A DNA stretch of 64,000 bases from Novosphingobium sp. (GTDB taxonomy: Bacteria > Pseudomonadota > Alphaproteobacteria > Sphingomonadales > Sphingomonadaceae). Under the pieces are notes generated by a model. That model had not been told where the DNA came from and ran no database searches. It saw only the letters and a program-made list of their open reading frames with translations. Shown here in pieces: positions 63,635-64,000 of the stretch. Each line of letters begins with the position of its first letter. The stretch's first letter is position 1. Both the position numbers and the translations under genes were made by a program. Where the stretch lies: positions 43,407 through 107,406 of the forward strand of contig NZ_JAIXPP010000070.1 of assembly GCF_027486195.1 (NCBI RefSeq), read 5' to 3'.

Positions 63635-64000
63635 TTAGAGGCAGGCCTCGAGGTAGGCCTGATCGAACCCGAACTGGCGGGCCTTTTCGAGCGTATAGGG
63701 ACGCAGGCCCGAGGGGCGGAATTCGCCGATGATCTTGCCGTCCTCGTTCTCGTCGAGATACTCGAACTTGAACAGTTCCTGCGTCACGATCACATCGCCT
63801 TCCATCCCGATCACCTCGGTGATGTTGGTGGTGCGGCGCGAACCGTCGCGCAGGCGCTTGACCTGCACGATGAGATCGACCGATTCGGCGATCTGGCGGC
63901 TGATGGCTTCCTTGGGGATCTTGATGTCGCCCATCAGGATCATGTTTTCCATACGGCCAAGGCATTCGCGCGGGCTGTTGGCGTGGAGCGTACACATCGA
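63635..64000 (-). CDS. cpaF: CpaF-type pilus assembly ATPase, C-terminal fragment
   Basis: The frame runs off the right edge. The visible last 121 residues start TLHANSPRECLGRMENM, the His-box of CpaF/TadA-type secretion ATPases, followed by ISRQIAESVDLIVQV and RRTTNITEVIGMEGD. CpaF powers assembly of Flp/Tad pili at the inner membrane. The Walker motifs would lie beyond the edge. Other tad/cpa genes are expected upstream on this strand. Confidence 0.93.
   Translation of the reverse strand, partial: SMCTLHANSPRECLGRMENMILMGDIKIPKEAISRQIAESVDLIVQVKRLRDGSRRTTNITEVIGMEGDVIVTQELFKFEYLDENEDGKIIGEFRPSGLRPYTLEKARQFGFDQAYLEACL

Overview
The window is high-GC, densely coded DNA from an alphaproteobacterium, most likely a sphingomonad of the Novosphingobium/Sphingobium/Erythrobacter type. 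The support is a CcrM-type methyltransferase with GANTC sites, an ALAS-type hemA, split pntAA/pntAB, an aa3 oxidase subunit IV peptide, a crtY-crtI-crtB carotenoid operon, a CYP153 P450 and a TonB-dependent receptor. A carboxyspermidine route to spermidine also fits these genera better than the homospermidine-rich Sphingomonas sensu stricto. No tRNA, rRNA, CRISPR array, prophage or insertion sequence was seen. Both edges cut genes: a PLP-dependent dehydratase on the left and cpaF on the right.

Layout. 1-5.7 kb: polyamine synthesis (carboxyspermidine dehydrogenase, carboxyspermidine decarboxylase, ornithine/lysine decarboxylase behind a structured leader) interleaved with a DUF486 membrane protein and a NylB-like serine hydrolase. 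5.8-12.1 kb (minus): TonB receptor, hemA, a degenerate metallo-beta-lactamase-fold protein, murI. 12.2-17.8 kb: plsY, dprA, a secreted unknown, topA. 17.9-22 kb (minus): spermidine-synthase-like protein, DUF4239-like protein, era, rnc, lepB. 22-27 kb: pgi, a small membrane protein (minus), glutathione reductase, two SDR enzymes. 27-30 kb (minus): a YedY-like molybdoenzyme with a b-type cytochrome, and an ATP-grasp protein.

30-38 kb is the carotenoid region: a P450 resembling CYP175 carotene hydroxylases diverges from a membrane protein plus crtD-like desaturase, facing an operon transcribed crtY, crtI, LOG-family gene, crtB. 38-43 kb is an oxygenase region: a Baeyer-Villiger-like flavin monooxygenase converging on an operon of a CYP153 P450 and a second flavin monooxygenase, with repeats between. 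A TPP riboswitch and thiC follow, then an AbrB/Doc toxin-antitoxin pair with an apparently leaderless promoter.

45.8-64 kb is mostly housekeeping: DUF188, small conserved proteins, a nucleotidase-dapD-DoxX-PhnA run, rnhB, ccrM with six GANTC sites in its leader, folP, a CoA transferase and SDR, an NtrC-like regulator with an altered sigma-54 loop, a cytochrome oxidase peptide, pntAA-pntAB-pntB, dgt, an entericidin-like lipoprotein, an acyl-CoA ligase, an EamA transporter and cpaF.

The strongest cross-window signal is a near-identical 18-bp palindrome upstream of both the CYP153 operon (42929-42946) and the acyl-CoA ligase (61010-61027), which suggests one regulator controls oxidation and CoA activation of a hydrophobic substrate.
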